NCBI GenBank assembly: GCA_905372135.1
Contig: CAJPNS010000009.1
Span: forward strand, 1-29,874
Length of the DNA: 29,874 bases
Direction of reading: 5' to 3'
Source: Porphyromonadaceae bacterium
Lineage (GTDB): Bacteria; Bacteroidota; Bacteroidia; Bacteroidales; Paludibacteraceae
In this document: one piece after another, positions 15,175 through 26,400 of the stretch
How positions within the stretch are numbered: position 1 is the first letter of the stretch
Layout of the letters: each line of letters opens with the position of its first letter
Notes under the pieces: model-generated
Seen by the model: only the letters and a program-made list of their open reading frames with translations
Databases searched by the model: none
What the model was told of the DNA's origin: nothing
Translations under genes and position numbers: made by a program

Positions 15175-16044
15175 ATGAAAGTATCATTAATACAACAAAC
15201 TTACTTTGGCGATAGGGATAAAAATATCGCCAAACTCACCGAAAATATCCGTAAATGTGCTGCGGAAGGAGCTGATTTAGTAGTGCTTAGCGAGTTGCAC
15301 AATTCATTGTATTTCTGTCAGACCGAAAATGTCGACAATTTCGACCTCGCAGAGCCGATAGACGGATATTCGGCTCGATATTTCGGTAGTCTGGCACGTG
15401 AGTTGAGTGTGGTGATATTGATATCTATCTTCGAGCGACGTACTAACGGTCTGTATCACAATACTGCCATAGTGCTCGAGAAAGACGGTTCTGTAGCAGG
15501 TATATATCGCAAGATGCATATCCCCGACGACCCGGCTTTTTACGAAAAATTCTACTTTACGCCGGGCGACCTTGGTTTCGAACCCATAAAAACATCTGTC
15601 GGCAATCTCGGAGTACTTATCTGTTGGGACCAATGGTATCCCGAGGCAGCCAGAATAATGGCTTTAAACGGAGCAGGCATATTGATATATCCCACTGCTA
15701 TAGGATGGGATATCGAAGATACCGACGAAGAACAGACGCGACAACTCGAGGCATGGATAGCCGTACAACGCGGACACGCAGTAGCGAATAATCTACCTGT
15801 AATATCTTGTAACAGAACAGGCTATGAGCTATCCGAAGATGGGCACAATGGTATAAAATTCTGGGGACACTCATTCGTATTCGGAGCGCAAGGCGAGGTT
15901 ATTGCCCAAGCCGACGAAACCGAATGTAATATAGTAGTAGACGTGGATATGGCTCGTACCGAACGACTTAGGAGGATTTGGCCATTTTTCAGAGACCGCC
16001 GTATAGATGCTTTTGCAGAAATTACTAAAAGGTGGGGTAAGTAA
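15175..16044 (+). CDS. aguB: N-carbamoylputrescine amidase
   Basis: Carbon-nitrogen hydrolase that converts N-carbamoylputrescine to putrescine, CO2 and ammonia in the agmatine route to polyamines. The nitrilase catalytic triad is complete: Glu40 in LSELH, Lys113 in YRKMHIPDDP and Cys150 in LICWDQWYPEAAR. FYEKFYFTPGD and the C-terminal RRIWPFFRDRRIDAF segment are typical of the AguB branch rather than other nitrilases. The 289-residue length is normal. The usual partner, agmatine deiminase (aguA), is not adjacent. dut follows on the same strand after 26 bases, so the two may be co-transcribed. Confidence 0.9.
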   Translation: MKVSLIQQTYFGDRDKNIAKLTENIRKCAAEGADLVVLSELHNSLYFCQTENVDNFDLAEPIDGYSARYFGSLARELSVVILISIFERRTNGLYHNTAIVLEKDGSVAGIYRKMHIPDDPAFYEKFYFTPGDLGFEPIKTSVGNLGVLICWDQWYPEAARIMALNGAGILIYPTAIGWDIEDTDEEQTRQLEAWIAVQRGHAVANNLPVISCNRTGYELSEDGHNGIKFWGHSFVFGAQGEVIAQADETECNIVVDVDMARTERLRRIWPFFRDRRIDAFAEITKRWGK

Positions 16045-16070
16045 CACATTATAAAAATATTAATACGATT

Positions 16071-16505
16071 ATGCAAGTACAAATAGTTAATAAATCACAT
16101 CACGAACTGCCGCAGTATGCCACGGAAATGTCTGCCGGACTCGACCTTAGAGCCAATCTGTCGGAACCCGTAATACTCAAACCACTGCACAGGGCATTGA
16201 TACCTACCGGATTATATATTGCTCTTCCGCAAGGCTATGAGGCTCAGATACGTCCTCGAAGCGGGTTGGCTATAAAACGAGGCATAACAGTACTAAATTC
16301 GCCCGGTACGATCGATGCCGATTATCGTGGAGAGATATGTGTGATATTGGTGAATCTCTCTGAGAATGAGTTTGTTGTCGAAGATGGAGAGCGTATCTGT
16401 CAGATGGTGATAGCTCGTCACGAACAGGTTGATTGGCAGCCGGTAGAGCAGCTCGACCCGACAGAGCGAGGCGAAGGCGGTTTCGGGCATACGGGGGTAA
16501 AGTAA
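16071..16505 (+). CDS. dut: dUTP diphosphatase
   Basis: Trimeric dUTPase that cleaves dUTP to dUMP, supplying dTMP synthesis and keeping uracil out of DNA. The five motifs are present in the 144-residue protein: AGLDLRA (22-28), PRSGLA (62-67), the uridine-binding GTIDADYRGE (79-88), then GERICQMV (106-113), and the C-terminal RGEGGFGHTG (133-142) that closes over the active site. The start ATG follows aguB by 26 bases, and comF begins 16 bases after its stop. Confidence 0.96.
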   Translation: MQVQIVNKSHHELPQYATEMSAGLDLRANLSEPVILKPLHRALIPTGLYIALPQGYEAQIRPRSGLAIKRGITVLNSPGTIDADYRGEICVILVNLSENEFVVEDGERICQMVIARHEQVDWQPVEQLDPTERGEGGFGHTGVK

Positions 16506-16521
16506 TTGAAATGTTCGATCT

Positions 16522-17226
16522 ATGGGCAAATCGCTGAATATCAAGGATTGGCTTAACGACTTTATATCAATCATATATCCCAATTGTTGTATTTGTTGTG
16601 GGAAAAATCTGATAAAAGGCGAAGAGTCGATATGTATGGGCTGTTTGCTGCAACTTCCTAAGACTCACTTTCATCTGCTTCCCGACAATATTCTCGAAAA
16701 GAAATTTTGGGGCAAAGCCGATATCGAAAGGGTAAGTTCGTTCCTATATTATTCAAAAAAATCGGCGATACAGACTATACTCGAAAAGCTCAAATACAGC
16801 GGACAAAAAGAGATAGGCGTGGTATTAGGCAAATACGCAGCTTCAGACATACTCGATAGCGACTTTGTAAAGTCGGTAGACTTTATCGTGCCTGTGCCCC
16901 TTCATAAGAAAAAGTTAGCCAAACGCGGATACAATCAAAGTTTGTGTATAGCGCAGGGAATGTCTGAAATACTGCACATTCCGATATCTGATGGAAATCT
17001 GTTTCGTGCGATAGAGAATCCCACTCAGACCAAGAAATCGACCTACGAGCGTTGGGAAAATACGAAAGGAATATTCGACGTAAATGATGGTAGTATATTC
17101 GACAACAAACACTTAATGCTCGTAGACGATGTACTTACGACAGGCTCTACTCTGATAGCTTGTGCCGATGCCATAAAAGCCAAAAGCAACGCCAAAATAT
17201 CCGTGTTTACTATAGCTTGTGCTTAG
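16522..17226 (+). CDS. ComF family phosphoribosyltransferase-like protein
   Basis: The 234-residue protein has the ComF layout. An N-terminal zinc-ribbon (YPNCCICCGKN with Cys22, 23, 25 and 26, then ICMGC with Cys38 and 41) comes first. The middle has the VPVPLHKKKLAKRGYNQS motif typical of ComF/GntX. The C-terminal type I phosphoribosyltransferase fold carries the PRPP loop LMLVDDVLTTGSTL near 199-212. ComF homologues act in DNA uptake in competent bacteria. In organisms like this the role is not established, and DNA uptake should not be assumed. It ends three bases from the stop of the convergent MlaE-type gene. Confidence 0.85.
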   Translation: MGKSLNIKDWLNDFISIIYPNCCICCGKNLIKGEESICMGCLLQLPKTHFHLLPDNILEKKFWGKADIERVSSFLYYSKKSAIQTILEKLKYSGQKEIGVVLGKYAASDILDSDFVKSVDFIVPVPLHKKKLAKRGYNQSLCIAQGMSEILHIPISDGNLFRAIENPTQTKKSTYERWENTKGIFDVNDGSIFDNKHLMLVDDVLTTGSTLIACADAIKAKSNAKISVFTIACA

Positions 17227-17229
17227 ATA

Positions 17230-17976
17230 TCAGGCAAGTAACAACTTAGTGAGAAGTACATTGATACCAAGTACAAAAACCGATGAGTTTACCACAGCGT
17301 TGGTAGATGCCTTACCTACGTCTAATGCTCCGCCGTATGCATAATATCCGTAAAATGCAGATATCGAAGCTATTATAAAACCGAAGAAAAACGATTTTAT
17401 TATCGAATATGTAAAGTAGTATGGCACAAACGCATACTGAATACCATAGAGGAAGTCGGAGATTGTAATCATATCGGTAAAAAGAGCAACGATACAGCCG
17501 CCGGCTAATCCGCAAAAGACACTAAGTGTTACCAACATAGGCATACAAATCATAAGACCTACGACCTTGGGTAAGATAAGGTAATTTGCCGAATTTACTC
17601 CCATTATATCAAGAGCATCAATCTGTTCGGTGATTCTCATAGTGCCGAGCTCGGAGGCAATATTTGATCCCACTTTACCGGCAAGCAAAAGACTCATAAT
17701 CGTCGATGAAAACTCAAGTAGCAGAGTATCACGCAATACCAGACCCGTACTATATCTTGGAAGCATAGGATTTTCGGTATTCATTACGGTTTGCATTGTC
17801 ATAATCATACCCATAAAAACAGATATAAGCACTATAATACCTACGGTATTGATACCGAGTTTCTCCATTTCTACCGGTAGACTTCGACTAAATACTCGCC
17901 AATTGTCGGGGCGTGTAAACGTTTTTTGCATCAGGCGTATATATCGGCCGGTCGTGCTAAGCATTTTCTCTATCAT
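17230..17976 (-). CDS. mlaE: MlaE-family ABC transporter permease
   Basis: Inner-membrane permease of the Mla-type phospholipid transport system (MlaE/YrbE family). The 248-residue protein shows the family core TMQTVMNTENPMLPRYSTGLVLRD, SLLLAGKVGSNIASELGTMR with TEQIDALDIMGVN after it, and YLILPKVVGLMICMPML. It ends with a further pair of membrane helices and GALDVGKASTNAVVNSSVFV. The ATG at 17976 (MIEKML) is chosen over a TTG ten codons upstream because that extension overlaps the -7 box. The ATPase (MlaF) and substrate-binding MCE protein (MlaD) that normally follow are not downstream: the next gene is comF, convergent and three bases away. A minus-strand TACTTTTG lies at 18004-18011. Confidence 0.88.
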   Translation of the reverse strand: MIEKMLSTTGRYIRLMQKTFTRPDNWRVFSRSLPVEMEKLGINTVGIIVLISVFMGMIMTMQTVMNTENPMLPRYSTGLVLRDTLLLEFSSTIMSLLLAGKVGSNIASELGTMRITEQIDALDIMGVNSANYLILPKVVGLMICMPMLVTLSVFCGLAGGCIVALFTDMITISDFLYGIQYAFVPYYFTYSIIKSFFFGFIIASISAFYGYYAYGGALDVGKASTNAVVNSSVFVLGINVLLTKLLLA

Positions 17977-18003
17977 ATTTCGCTGAAAAAATAAAAACAG
18001 AAG

Positions 18004-18011
18004 CAAAAGTA
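18004..18011 (-). promoter_or_regulatory. -7 box for the MlaE-type gene
   Basis: On the minus strand TACTTTTG matches the -7 consensus and lies 27 bases upstream of the ATG at 17976. No clear -33 element. Confidence 0.5.
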
Positions 18012-18060
18012 CAAAATTATTTATTGTCGTGAGTGCAACTTTTTATTTAGCCTTTCGTTG

Positions 18061-18086
18061 CGTTGCCTCGTTAAGGCGAATCAACG
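18061..18086. other. small hairpin between mlaE and rnr
   Basis: CGTTG (18061-18065) pairs with CAACG (18082-18086), with an inner CCT/AGG pairing and a small bulge. It sits in a divergent intergenic region of about 290 bases that otherwise holds only two -7 boxes. Not followed by a T tract; function unknown. Confidence 0.25.
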
Positions 18087-18222
18087 TATTGATTATAAAT
18101 CGTATTTAGGGTAACGACAGCAATATTAGTATTGATATCGATATGTAATCGATTGTAAATAAGGTAGCTGAAATTGATATAAATACAAGTATCCGACAAA
18201 GGAGAAACAAATAATATTATAT

Positions 18223-18230
18223 TACTTTTG
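18223..18230 (+). promoter_or_regulatory. -7 box for rnr
   Basis: TACTTTTG matches the TAnnTTTG consensus 34 bases before the rnr ATG. The -33 element is not evident. Confidence 0.5.
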
Positions 18231-18264
18231 CAATATCGAAAAACAAATATCATACAAGTAAAAG

Positions 18265-20400
18265 ATGAGTCGTAAGAAACAGAATAAGAAAGAGATACTT
18301 TATAATAAGATATCCGAAATCTTCCGCAACAATCCCACTAAGTCGTTCAACTACAAGCAAATATCGCACGCTATCGGTTTCGAAAAAAAAGAGCATAAGA
18401 GCTTGGTCGACAATGCATTGATCGATATGTGCGAACAAAAGATATTGAGGCAGGTAGCTAAGGGGAAGTTCGTAGCGAATATAAAGGCGAGCTATATCGT
18501 GGGCACAATAGACCGTCAGAGCGTGGCACACAAAACGTATCTGATACCCGACGATGGTAGTGAGCAGGTATTCATTGCCGAGCGTTCGATGAATCGTGCT
18601 CTCAATGGCGACCGCGTAAAAGTAATGCTTTATCCTCTGCGTAAGAAGAAAGAGTTGGAAGGCGAAGTCGTGGAGATAATCAAACGTGCACGAGAACAAT
18701 TTGTCGGTATCGTCGATAGCAAACACGGCGTTATGATACTAAAAGCCAGCAATAAACAGCTGCCAATGAATATCATAATACCTCCCGATAAAACGAAAGG
18801 AGCAAAAAACGGACAGAAATGTATCGCTTCGATAACTTATTGGGGCGATAAACACGAGAATCCTATCGGAGAAATAATTGATATACTTGGTGATACGGGC
18901 GATAACAATACCGAAATGCACGCTATATTGGCAGAATTTGGTCTGCCATATTCTTACCCGCAAAATCTTGAGGAAGAGGCTAATAAGATACCCGAACAGA
19001 TAAGCGAAGAAGAGATAAGTCGCCGTATCGACTTCCGCGACACGCCCACATTTACTATCGACCCTGCCGATGCCAAAGACTTCGACGACGCCCTATCGCT
19101 CAGGCAAGTAGAGGAGGGAGTGTGGGAAGTGGGAGTACATATAGCCGATGTAACATATTTCGTAGAGCAGGGTAGCGATATCGACAAAGAAGCCTTGAAA
19201 CGAGCTACTTCCGTATATTTGGTAGACCGCACCGTACCTATGCTTCCCGAACATATAAGTAATTTCATTTGTTCGCTACGTCCCGACGAAGAAAAACTTA
19301 CATATTCATGTATATTTAAATTGAACAATGATGCGGAAGTGCTTGATTATAAGATAGCTCGTACCGTAATTCGCTCCGATAGGCGTTTCACTTACGAAGA
19401 GGCGCAGGAAATAATAGAGACAGGAAAAGGCGATTTTGCTATGGAGGTACTGACTCTTAATGATTTAGCCAAGAAGTTGAGAGATAGGCGATTCGCTTCG
19501 GGGGCTATCGCTTTCGAACGCTCGGAAGTGAGATTTGAAATCGACGAAAAAGGTAGACCTATAAATGTAATATTCAAAGAATCAAAGGATAGCAATAGGT
19601 TGATAGAAGAGTTTATGTTACTTGCCAATCGGTACGTGGCGCAACATATCGGAATGCCTAAAAACAAACAGAAACCCAAAACATTTGTATATCGTATCCA
19701 CGATGTACCGAATACTGAGAAGTTGCTCAACTTCGCTACGTTTATCAAAAAGTTTGGTTATAAGATAAAGACCGAAGGTAAAAATACCACCGTATCTGCC
19801 TCTATCAATCGTCTTCTCGACTCTATCGAGGGCAAAAAGGAGCAAAATATGATAGAATCGCTCGCCATTCGTTCGATGGCCAAAGCCGTATATTCTACCG
19901 ACAATATAGGGCATTACGGACTGGCTATGAAGTATTATACTCACTTCACATCGCCTATTCGCCGCTATCCCGATATGACTGTGCATCGCTTGCTTACACG
20001 ATATGCCGACTCCAAAACTTCGCAAACGATAGACTCCACCGACTACGATGGTATTTGCAAGCATTCGTCTGATATGGAGCAACTTGCAGCACAAGCCGAG
20101 CGTGCATCTATCAAATACAAGCAGATAGAGTTTATGGCAGACAAGATAGGTAAGGTATACGACGGTGTAATATCGGGTATAAGTACGTGGGGAATATATG
20201 TGGAAATAAAAGAGAATAAATGCGAGGGAATGATATATATACGTGATTTAGAAGACGATATTTATGTCTACGACGAAAAGAATTATTGTATCGTGGGTAG
20301 GCGCACCAAGAAGAAATATCAGATTGGCGACGATGTACGTATCAAAGTAGTGCGAGCCGATTTGGTAAAGAAGTACCTCGATTTCAGTATGGTAAGTTGA
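18265..20400 (+). CDS. rnr: ribonuclease R
   Basis: RNase R is a processive 3'-5' exoribonuclease of the RNB/RNase II family that degrades structured RNA. The 711-residue protein has an N-terminal helix-turn-helix-like region, cold-shock domains (about 80-230) and the RNB catalytic domain. RNB features seen are DFRDTPTFTIDPADAKDFDDALS (about 253-275, with the metal-binding aspartates), YLVDRTVPMLPEHISN, and HYTHFTSPIRRYPDMTVHRLL near 550. The C-terminal S1 domain (KVYDGVISGISTWGIYVEIKE) follows. Its stop lies 54 bases from the stop of the convergent sprA, and no clear terminator is seen between them. Confidence 0.95.
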   Translation: MSRKKQNKKEILYNKISEIFRNNPTKSFNYKQISHAIGFEKKEHKSLVDNALIDMCEQKILRQVAKGKFVANIKASYIVGTIDRQSVAHKTYLIPDDGSEQVFIAERSMNRALNGDRVKVMLYPLRKKKELEGEVVEIIKRAREQFVGIVDSKHGVMILKASNKQLPMNIIIPPDKTKGAKNGQKCIASITYWGDKHENPIGEIIDILGDTGDNNTEMHAILAEFGLPYSYPQNLEEEANKIPEQISEEEISRRIDFRDTPTFTIDPADAKDFDDALSLRQVEEGVWEVGVHIADVTYFVEQGSDIDKEALKRATSVYLVDRTVPMLPEHISNFICSLRPDEEKLTYSCIFKLNNDAEVLDYKIARTVIRSDRRFTYEEAQEIIETGKGDFAMEVLTLNDLAKKLRDRRFASGAIAFERSEVRFEIDEKGRPINVIFKESKDSNRLIEEFMLLANRYVAQHIGMPKNKQKPKTFVYRIHDVPNTEKLLNFATFIKKFGYKIKTEGKNTTVSASINRLLDSIEGKKEQNMIESLAIRSMAKAVYSTDNIGHYGLAMKYYTHFTSPIRRYPDMTVHRLLTRYADSKTSQTIDSTDYDGICKHSSDMEQLAAQAERASIKYKQIEFMADKIGKVYDGVISGISTWGIYVEIKENKCEGMIYIRDLEDDIYVYDEKNYCIVGRRTKKKYQIGDDVRIKVVRADLVKKYLDFSMVS

Positions 20401-20454
20401 GGTATAATTATACTTTACTAGCAAATAAATATTACTTGCCTTAGCAATAGATAC

Positions 20455-23400
20455 TTACCTATTGAGCATAAACTTAATTGATATTCCGGCGTTTATGTTT
20501 GTCATTGGGTACGATGTGGTTATAATCGGAGCATTCGATGTGTAGTCGAAGAATAGTCGGAAATTGAGCTTCGACGAAAATACATAATCTGCCATTGCCT
20601 TTATAGTCAGTGTTTTGTTGCCGTTGGTGGCTTGTGGCGGTTCGTCGGAGTCTATTTTTCTTAGGAGTGTAGCCATGTCTTTGATTGCAAAGTCGATACG
20701 TGTAGTAAGGTTGTTTTTTACCTTCTTCACCTTATTACTCTTCAGTTTGAGCATCACATCGAAGTCTTTGATAACATAGCCGATACCTAATTGCAACTCG
20801 TTTGAATATATTTCGCCTATTTGCAACGAAGCTATATTGAGCGATATTGTACGTGAGCGATTGTATCGAAGTGTGGTTGTAAGTGAATTTTTAAACGCGA
20901 CATCGATACCAAAAAACGGAGCAAAGTTTTCGGTAATGGTCACAGCTCCAATATCGTATCCTGCCGATGGTATAGGATTGCCCGAAGTTACGTCTTTTAT
21001 AAACCCGAAACCTTCATCGTTTTCTATGAAATTGGCAAAAGAGCTGTAAGAGTTTATGTTGTATAGATTCTGGTATGCGTGATTTAACGTTACTTTTTGT
21101 AGATTTTTTTCGATAAAATATATCCTCGTAAGCCCGTCGTACGATATATTCCAGTTTGGTAATAGTTCCCATAGAGAGGGTATAAGTTTGTTGCTACCTG
21201 ATAGTTGTCTGTCGGAGTAAGCTGCTAAGAAGGCAGGTATCATAGCCTCGATGCTTGTAGGCTTTATAGTGCCGTTCGATGGGTCGAATAGTTGCCCTGC
21301 TCGCGGGTCGTTGTCCATAAATCCGCCTTGCGGATAACGCGTGTTGTTGTAACTGTTTGTCATACGCCTTGCCGCCAAATCTCGGTAGTTGTTGAATATT
21401 TCGAAAGAGCGTTCGTTGCCCTGGGTGTTGGATTTAGCCCAGAAAGCTGTACCGATAGAGATATAGGTCATCTGATAGTTGCCGCTAAACTGATGAGGCA
21501 TACCGGCGTACTGATATTGTATCGAGTTCGAATTGGTGTACATACGCCGTGCATTGAGGTTTATTTTCAGTCCTGCTATGGGCTCTACCAATGCTTTTAT
21601 ATCGAGGTTCGACGTGAAGTTGATGGTTGCCGGTGTTACGACCGAGTCGTTTGAGAGCATCCAATTATTTGATATTGCCTTTTTGATAAACTGCTCGTTT
21701 GGTATGCCGAAAGCAAATTCGAGTCCGGGAGCCATCACATCGTTCGTCGTTTTCTGCCCGAAGAGTTTCGGCTCTATACCAAAGCCCGAGAGCGACATAG
21801 CGTTTTGGTTTTGATATGTGATTTGAGCTGAACGCACCATCATCAAAAATCTGGCAGTGAAAGCCCCTATATCTTTTGGCGATATTTTTTTGACACTATT
21901 GGGGTCTACCGTGGTGATAGTGAATGTAACACTGTCTCTTAGCGATGTGGTGGCAATAATGGTGTTTTTATCTTTGACTTTGAAAAGCGGTTTTATTCGT
22001 CGTCCGTTGCTGCTGAGTGCATCTACTTTTAGTAAATCGGTATTCAGCCCGTGTCGTATCTCTACGGTATCGGTCGTAACGGCGAGTTTTTGGTCGATAG
22101 ATTTCTCTTTGAATGTGTTACGACTACGTTGCGAGAACTTCTGATTTACCTCTTTTAGGTATTTTACCTTGTTGTAGAGGGTTTCCATCTTAAGGCTGCC
22201 ATTGAATTGCCACTGAGTGTTGTTGGCTATATTATTGCCAAGATAGATACCTGCTCTGGGCTCAGCACCTCGATTCCAAGTGTATTGGGCATTGTACGAG
22301 GCATCGGCAGCTATCCAATCGAGGAATACTATTTTGTTGAAAGGCACTGTGTACGATATGTTTAGAGTCTGTTGGTAAGTAAGCGGAGAGCCTAAATTAC
22401 GGAGCGACATCATTACGGTATCTTTCCAATCTTCGTATTCGTTAGGGAAAAAACGTCTGTTTACCGGCGCAAAACGTGTCTCGTCGATTCGAGAGTTGGT
22501 TGCCGACTGGAAGTTTAGTTTCAGGTTTTTGGTTAAATCCCATGCCAAGACGAAATTTCTACCCCAGACAAAATTTTTACTCGAAGAAATCAGTGGATTG
22601 TAGGGGTCGTAACGGTTTATCATCATCGAACCCTCCAAGTCTCTGAGTTGTGTCTCGGAGTAAACTCGCGACATATTTACCGATAATCCGAGGCGTGAAG
22701 GCGAATAGTTGATAGCGAAGTCGCGTATTATAGCCCAAGTCGGTTTTTCGAATGCTTTTGTATTGCGGAACGGCTCCCAAGTCTGTGGCTGTGTGTTGAA
22801 ATCGTAATTTATCGAAGCCTGATGCGATATGTTTGCATTCCGTTCTACCTCAGGGCTTAACGTCGAAGATTTCTGATAAGCATAGTTGAGAGTGATATTT
22901 GCCGGGTCGTACAGCTGAGGACGTTTTCCGCGTACGTCTACGCGTGCCCCGGTAACATTGAAACTTTCGGTAACTGTCTTTGTTTCAGACAGCATCAGCA
23001 AAGAGTCTTTTTCTTCCTGTTTTTTGTATGTATCCAAAGCATCTTTCAGTAGCAGGTCGCCATCGAGCGGACTGTATTTCGGACGTAGGTTTTCGATTGA
23101 ATACGAGTAATATACGGGGAGATTTATCTTGTTGTTGCTGCCGGGGAACAATTTTCCGAGTTGTACGGTGGTTGCCGTATTGAACTGATATAGATTGTCG
23201 AGCCTACGGCTTTTGATGTTTTGTTCGATACCACCAAAGCCCGTAGTCTCGTAACGTCCTGCTACATTGACGTTAGCGAAGTCGGAGAGAGTAAGTAGGA
23301 CATTACCCATTGCAGCGATGCCGCTATCTTCGTCGAAGTCGGTAAGTCTCAGTTCGTTTACCCACACTTCGGCACTGCGTTTGCTGCCTGCCTTGTTGCG

Positions 23401-26400
23401 TACGCCTATCATCATCATATCTATCTCGCCTAAGTTTGGATTGCCCACTATGGTAACTATATGCTGTTGATTACCCGGCGATGGCTGAGAATATGGTTTG
23501 AGCAGAGTGATACTTTGGTCTGAACTTTTTGCTCGGTTTCGTTGTTTTTTGATATTTGAAAAATATTCCAGAGGGAAGTCAAACATATTATCGGCTTGCC
23601 ACACTGCTGCTCTACCTTCTTCGGTATAGTTGGAATAATGCCCTTCGGGTGTGAGTTTCAGCGGAATTTCGTATTCGTAATAGTTGTTTGTAAGGTCGCT
23701 ACCGATACGGATAAACACCGAAACTTCATAGTCGTTGAGAGTCCCTATGTCTTCGAGCATCTTTTCGGCGTGTGTAAACATCTGTAGTCGACGATATTGG
23801 CGGAAGTCGAAATTCATTTTCTTGTATACTCCGCGTGCGTCTGCCGGCGCGAGGTCGAACACCTTGATAGACATAGCCTGTTCGTTTTGCTGACGAAGTT
23901 GCGGCTGTCCGGGGTCGGTTTGTCTGGTTATTCCGGGTGGTAATACGTAGTTTACCGGTTTTTTTGCGTCGTTTTCCTCTATGTTTACGCTTCCCACGTT
24001 CATACTGCCGTTGGTTACGGGTGGTGTCGAAGAAGCATATAGCGGTAGGTTGTATGTACGCCAGTCGCCTCTTACGAGTTCGAGCGAGGCAAAACGTAGT
24101 GTTATCTCCTGCGAGAAATTTGTCAGGAACAACCTCATAAAGCGTATCGACTTGAAATCTCGTATGTTACCTACTCGTTTCTGATAGCTCTTTATCGGTA
24201 TTTTATATTGATACCATGTGACTTTGTCTTTTTTGCCGTTGGCAAGTTCGGCTTCAAATTCGCGTTTGTCGACAATGAAATTTTGCCCTATCTCCATATC
24301 GCTGCCTCTATGAAACGATATTTTGTATTGGAAATATTTCTCGTATTCGTTCAGTGTATTATCTTGGTTTATATCCTCGACGTCGGGTAGAGACGATGCC
24401 GAAGTGGCAAAGGTTTCGCCTGTGGTGGAGGCGTCGGCAGAGTTGCCTTCTACGCCGTTGTAGTACTTGTATCTGTCGAGTATCGAGAGTTGCTGCGCGT
24501 CGTAGTCGCTACCGCGATAATGATGATAATTGTCGCCGGCAGGGTCGTTGAGCGGAGAGAATTGATCTCCTTCCCAACGTACTATAACACTGGGAGATAC
24601 CGTAGAGCGTAGCTGTTGGATATAGTTGCGGTAGGTTGGGAACTCTTTTTCTTCTTCGGTGGTCAGCCCGTTTAACCCGACGTCTTGTTTGGCTCTGGCT
24701 CCCGGTTCGTTTGAGAATGCCAAGACCGTACTCTGTTGAGTCGGTACGCGTCCCCAGACGTTGTTTGTGGTCAGGTTGCTATCGTTTGTCAGAGGCATAC
24801 CATTCTCGAAAAACTTCTTACCGTCTTTGAGTATATCTTCCGATATGTCTCCGAGGTTAATATACAAGTCGCCTCCAAGATGTTGATTTAGAGTGTCGTT
24901 CACGAACGGATCCATCAGCCAAAACTCGATATATTCGATATTCGACTGTTCGAAGTCCGAAACGTCTATTTTACGCATCATTCCGCCCCAACGTTTGCTC
25001 GGATTATTGAGCATACCTGTTGCATCGTAGTCGGTATCAAGATTGTATGGACCGCGTTGCTGCGGGTAATAGCTTACGTTGAGCACCGATAGAGTCGATA
25101 CTCCGTTCAGTAGCGGTTCGCGGTTTGGAAAGACCTCTTTTTCACTTATTTTTCTGGTTAAGTGATTCGATATAAGGTCTTTGTTGTTTCTTATATAAGA
25201 TGGTGTCTGTGGTGTCCTGTCGTTGAAAATATAGTTATCGATATTGTACCAAGACATTAGCGAACGATTTTTTCCATACTCTATATCATTGTTTAGCAGC
25301 GCTTCGGGGAAAAGAGCTCCTGCGCCCGACTCTGCCGGCGTAGACGATATTGTCCAGTTGTACGGATATTTAAGGTCGATAGATGTTTCGGTTGCCTCGA
25401 AGTCGTCGAGGTAGGCGTATCCGGGGTTGCCTTCTATCTTTTTGTGTCCGGGTATCATTTGAGCAAATTCTCCTGTAAATTGTATCGACGACGGAGCCGA
25501 TACTTCGAGCAATGGAAGGCGGTCGAGAGCTGTCGTAAGCCATTGCATCTCTTTTTTATACGCCATATTTAATCCCCAGATAGTATTCGATATAGGTTCG
25601 CTTCCCATCGTAGTTTTTGTTATATTCGGCATTTCCGACAGATTCATAAGAGTACCGCCTATCACAAAATCTTTATTGAAGGCATATTCCAAGTGTGTGC
25701 CTAACAATGTTTTACGTTGTATCTGAATGAAATCTCGATTTTCGAGTTGTACGTCGATGGGGGTATTCGACGATATAAGTTGTTGATTGAGAATAGTTAC
25801 TCTACCGCTTATATAATCTACCGTGTAGTCGACATTTTCGACCAGTTCCACGCCGCCGGCTCGTACCTTGACAGACCCTCTTGGCACATTCATAGCGTTC
25901 AGATATATCTCCGAACTCGATGTACCCTGATATTCACCCGTGAGTCGGAACTTATTTTTCGAAGAAAATTCGGATGCTGCCACCAGAGTGGAGTCGTACA
26001 GTTCTTCGAAGACATATTTGTCGGCTATCGTATTGTTGCCTATGGCTTTACGTAGGTGCTTACCAAATGGCTCTACCACAGGGAATATTATTCGCCCCAT
26101 AGACGATATGATGGTATAGCCCTCTACAAAGTCGAATTTACCATCGGGGCGTGCGTTGTTGTAGCTGTCGAGCTTATCGAGGTTCATTACGCTGAGCAAT
26201 GTCCTATTATTTATGTTTCCGGCGTTTATATAATTGAGATATATGCCGGTAGAGTCGTTTTTATATTGTACGTTCAGTTTGAAATTTTCTGCCTGAAACG
26301 AACTTGCTCCCAACGAATAAACGTTTTTCATCATCAAATCCCAGATAGTAGAATAGTTGGCTATTACTGTCGATTTTAGTAGTTTTACTATCAGGGCATT

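Noticed and set aside
18250..18726. 158-codon minus-strand frame
   Set aside because: Antisense shadow of the rnr 5' part; composition only.
20401..20454. Terminator between convergent rnr and sprA
   Set aside because: Only a short AT palindrome (TATAATTATA) and a weak imperfect GCAA/TTGC pairing, without a proper stem and T tract.
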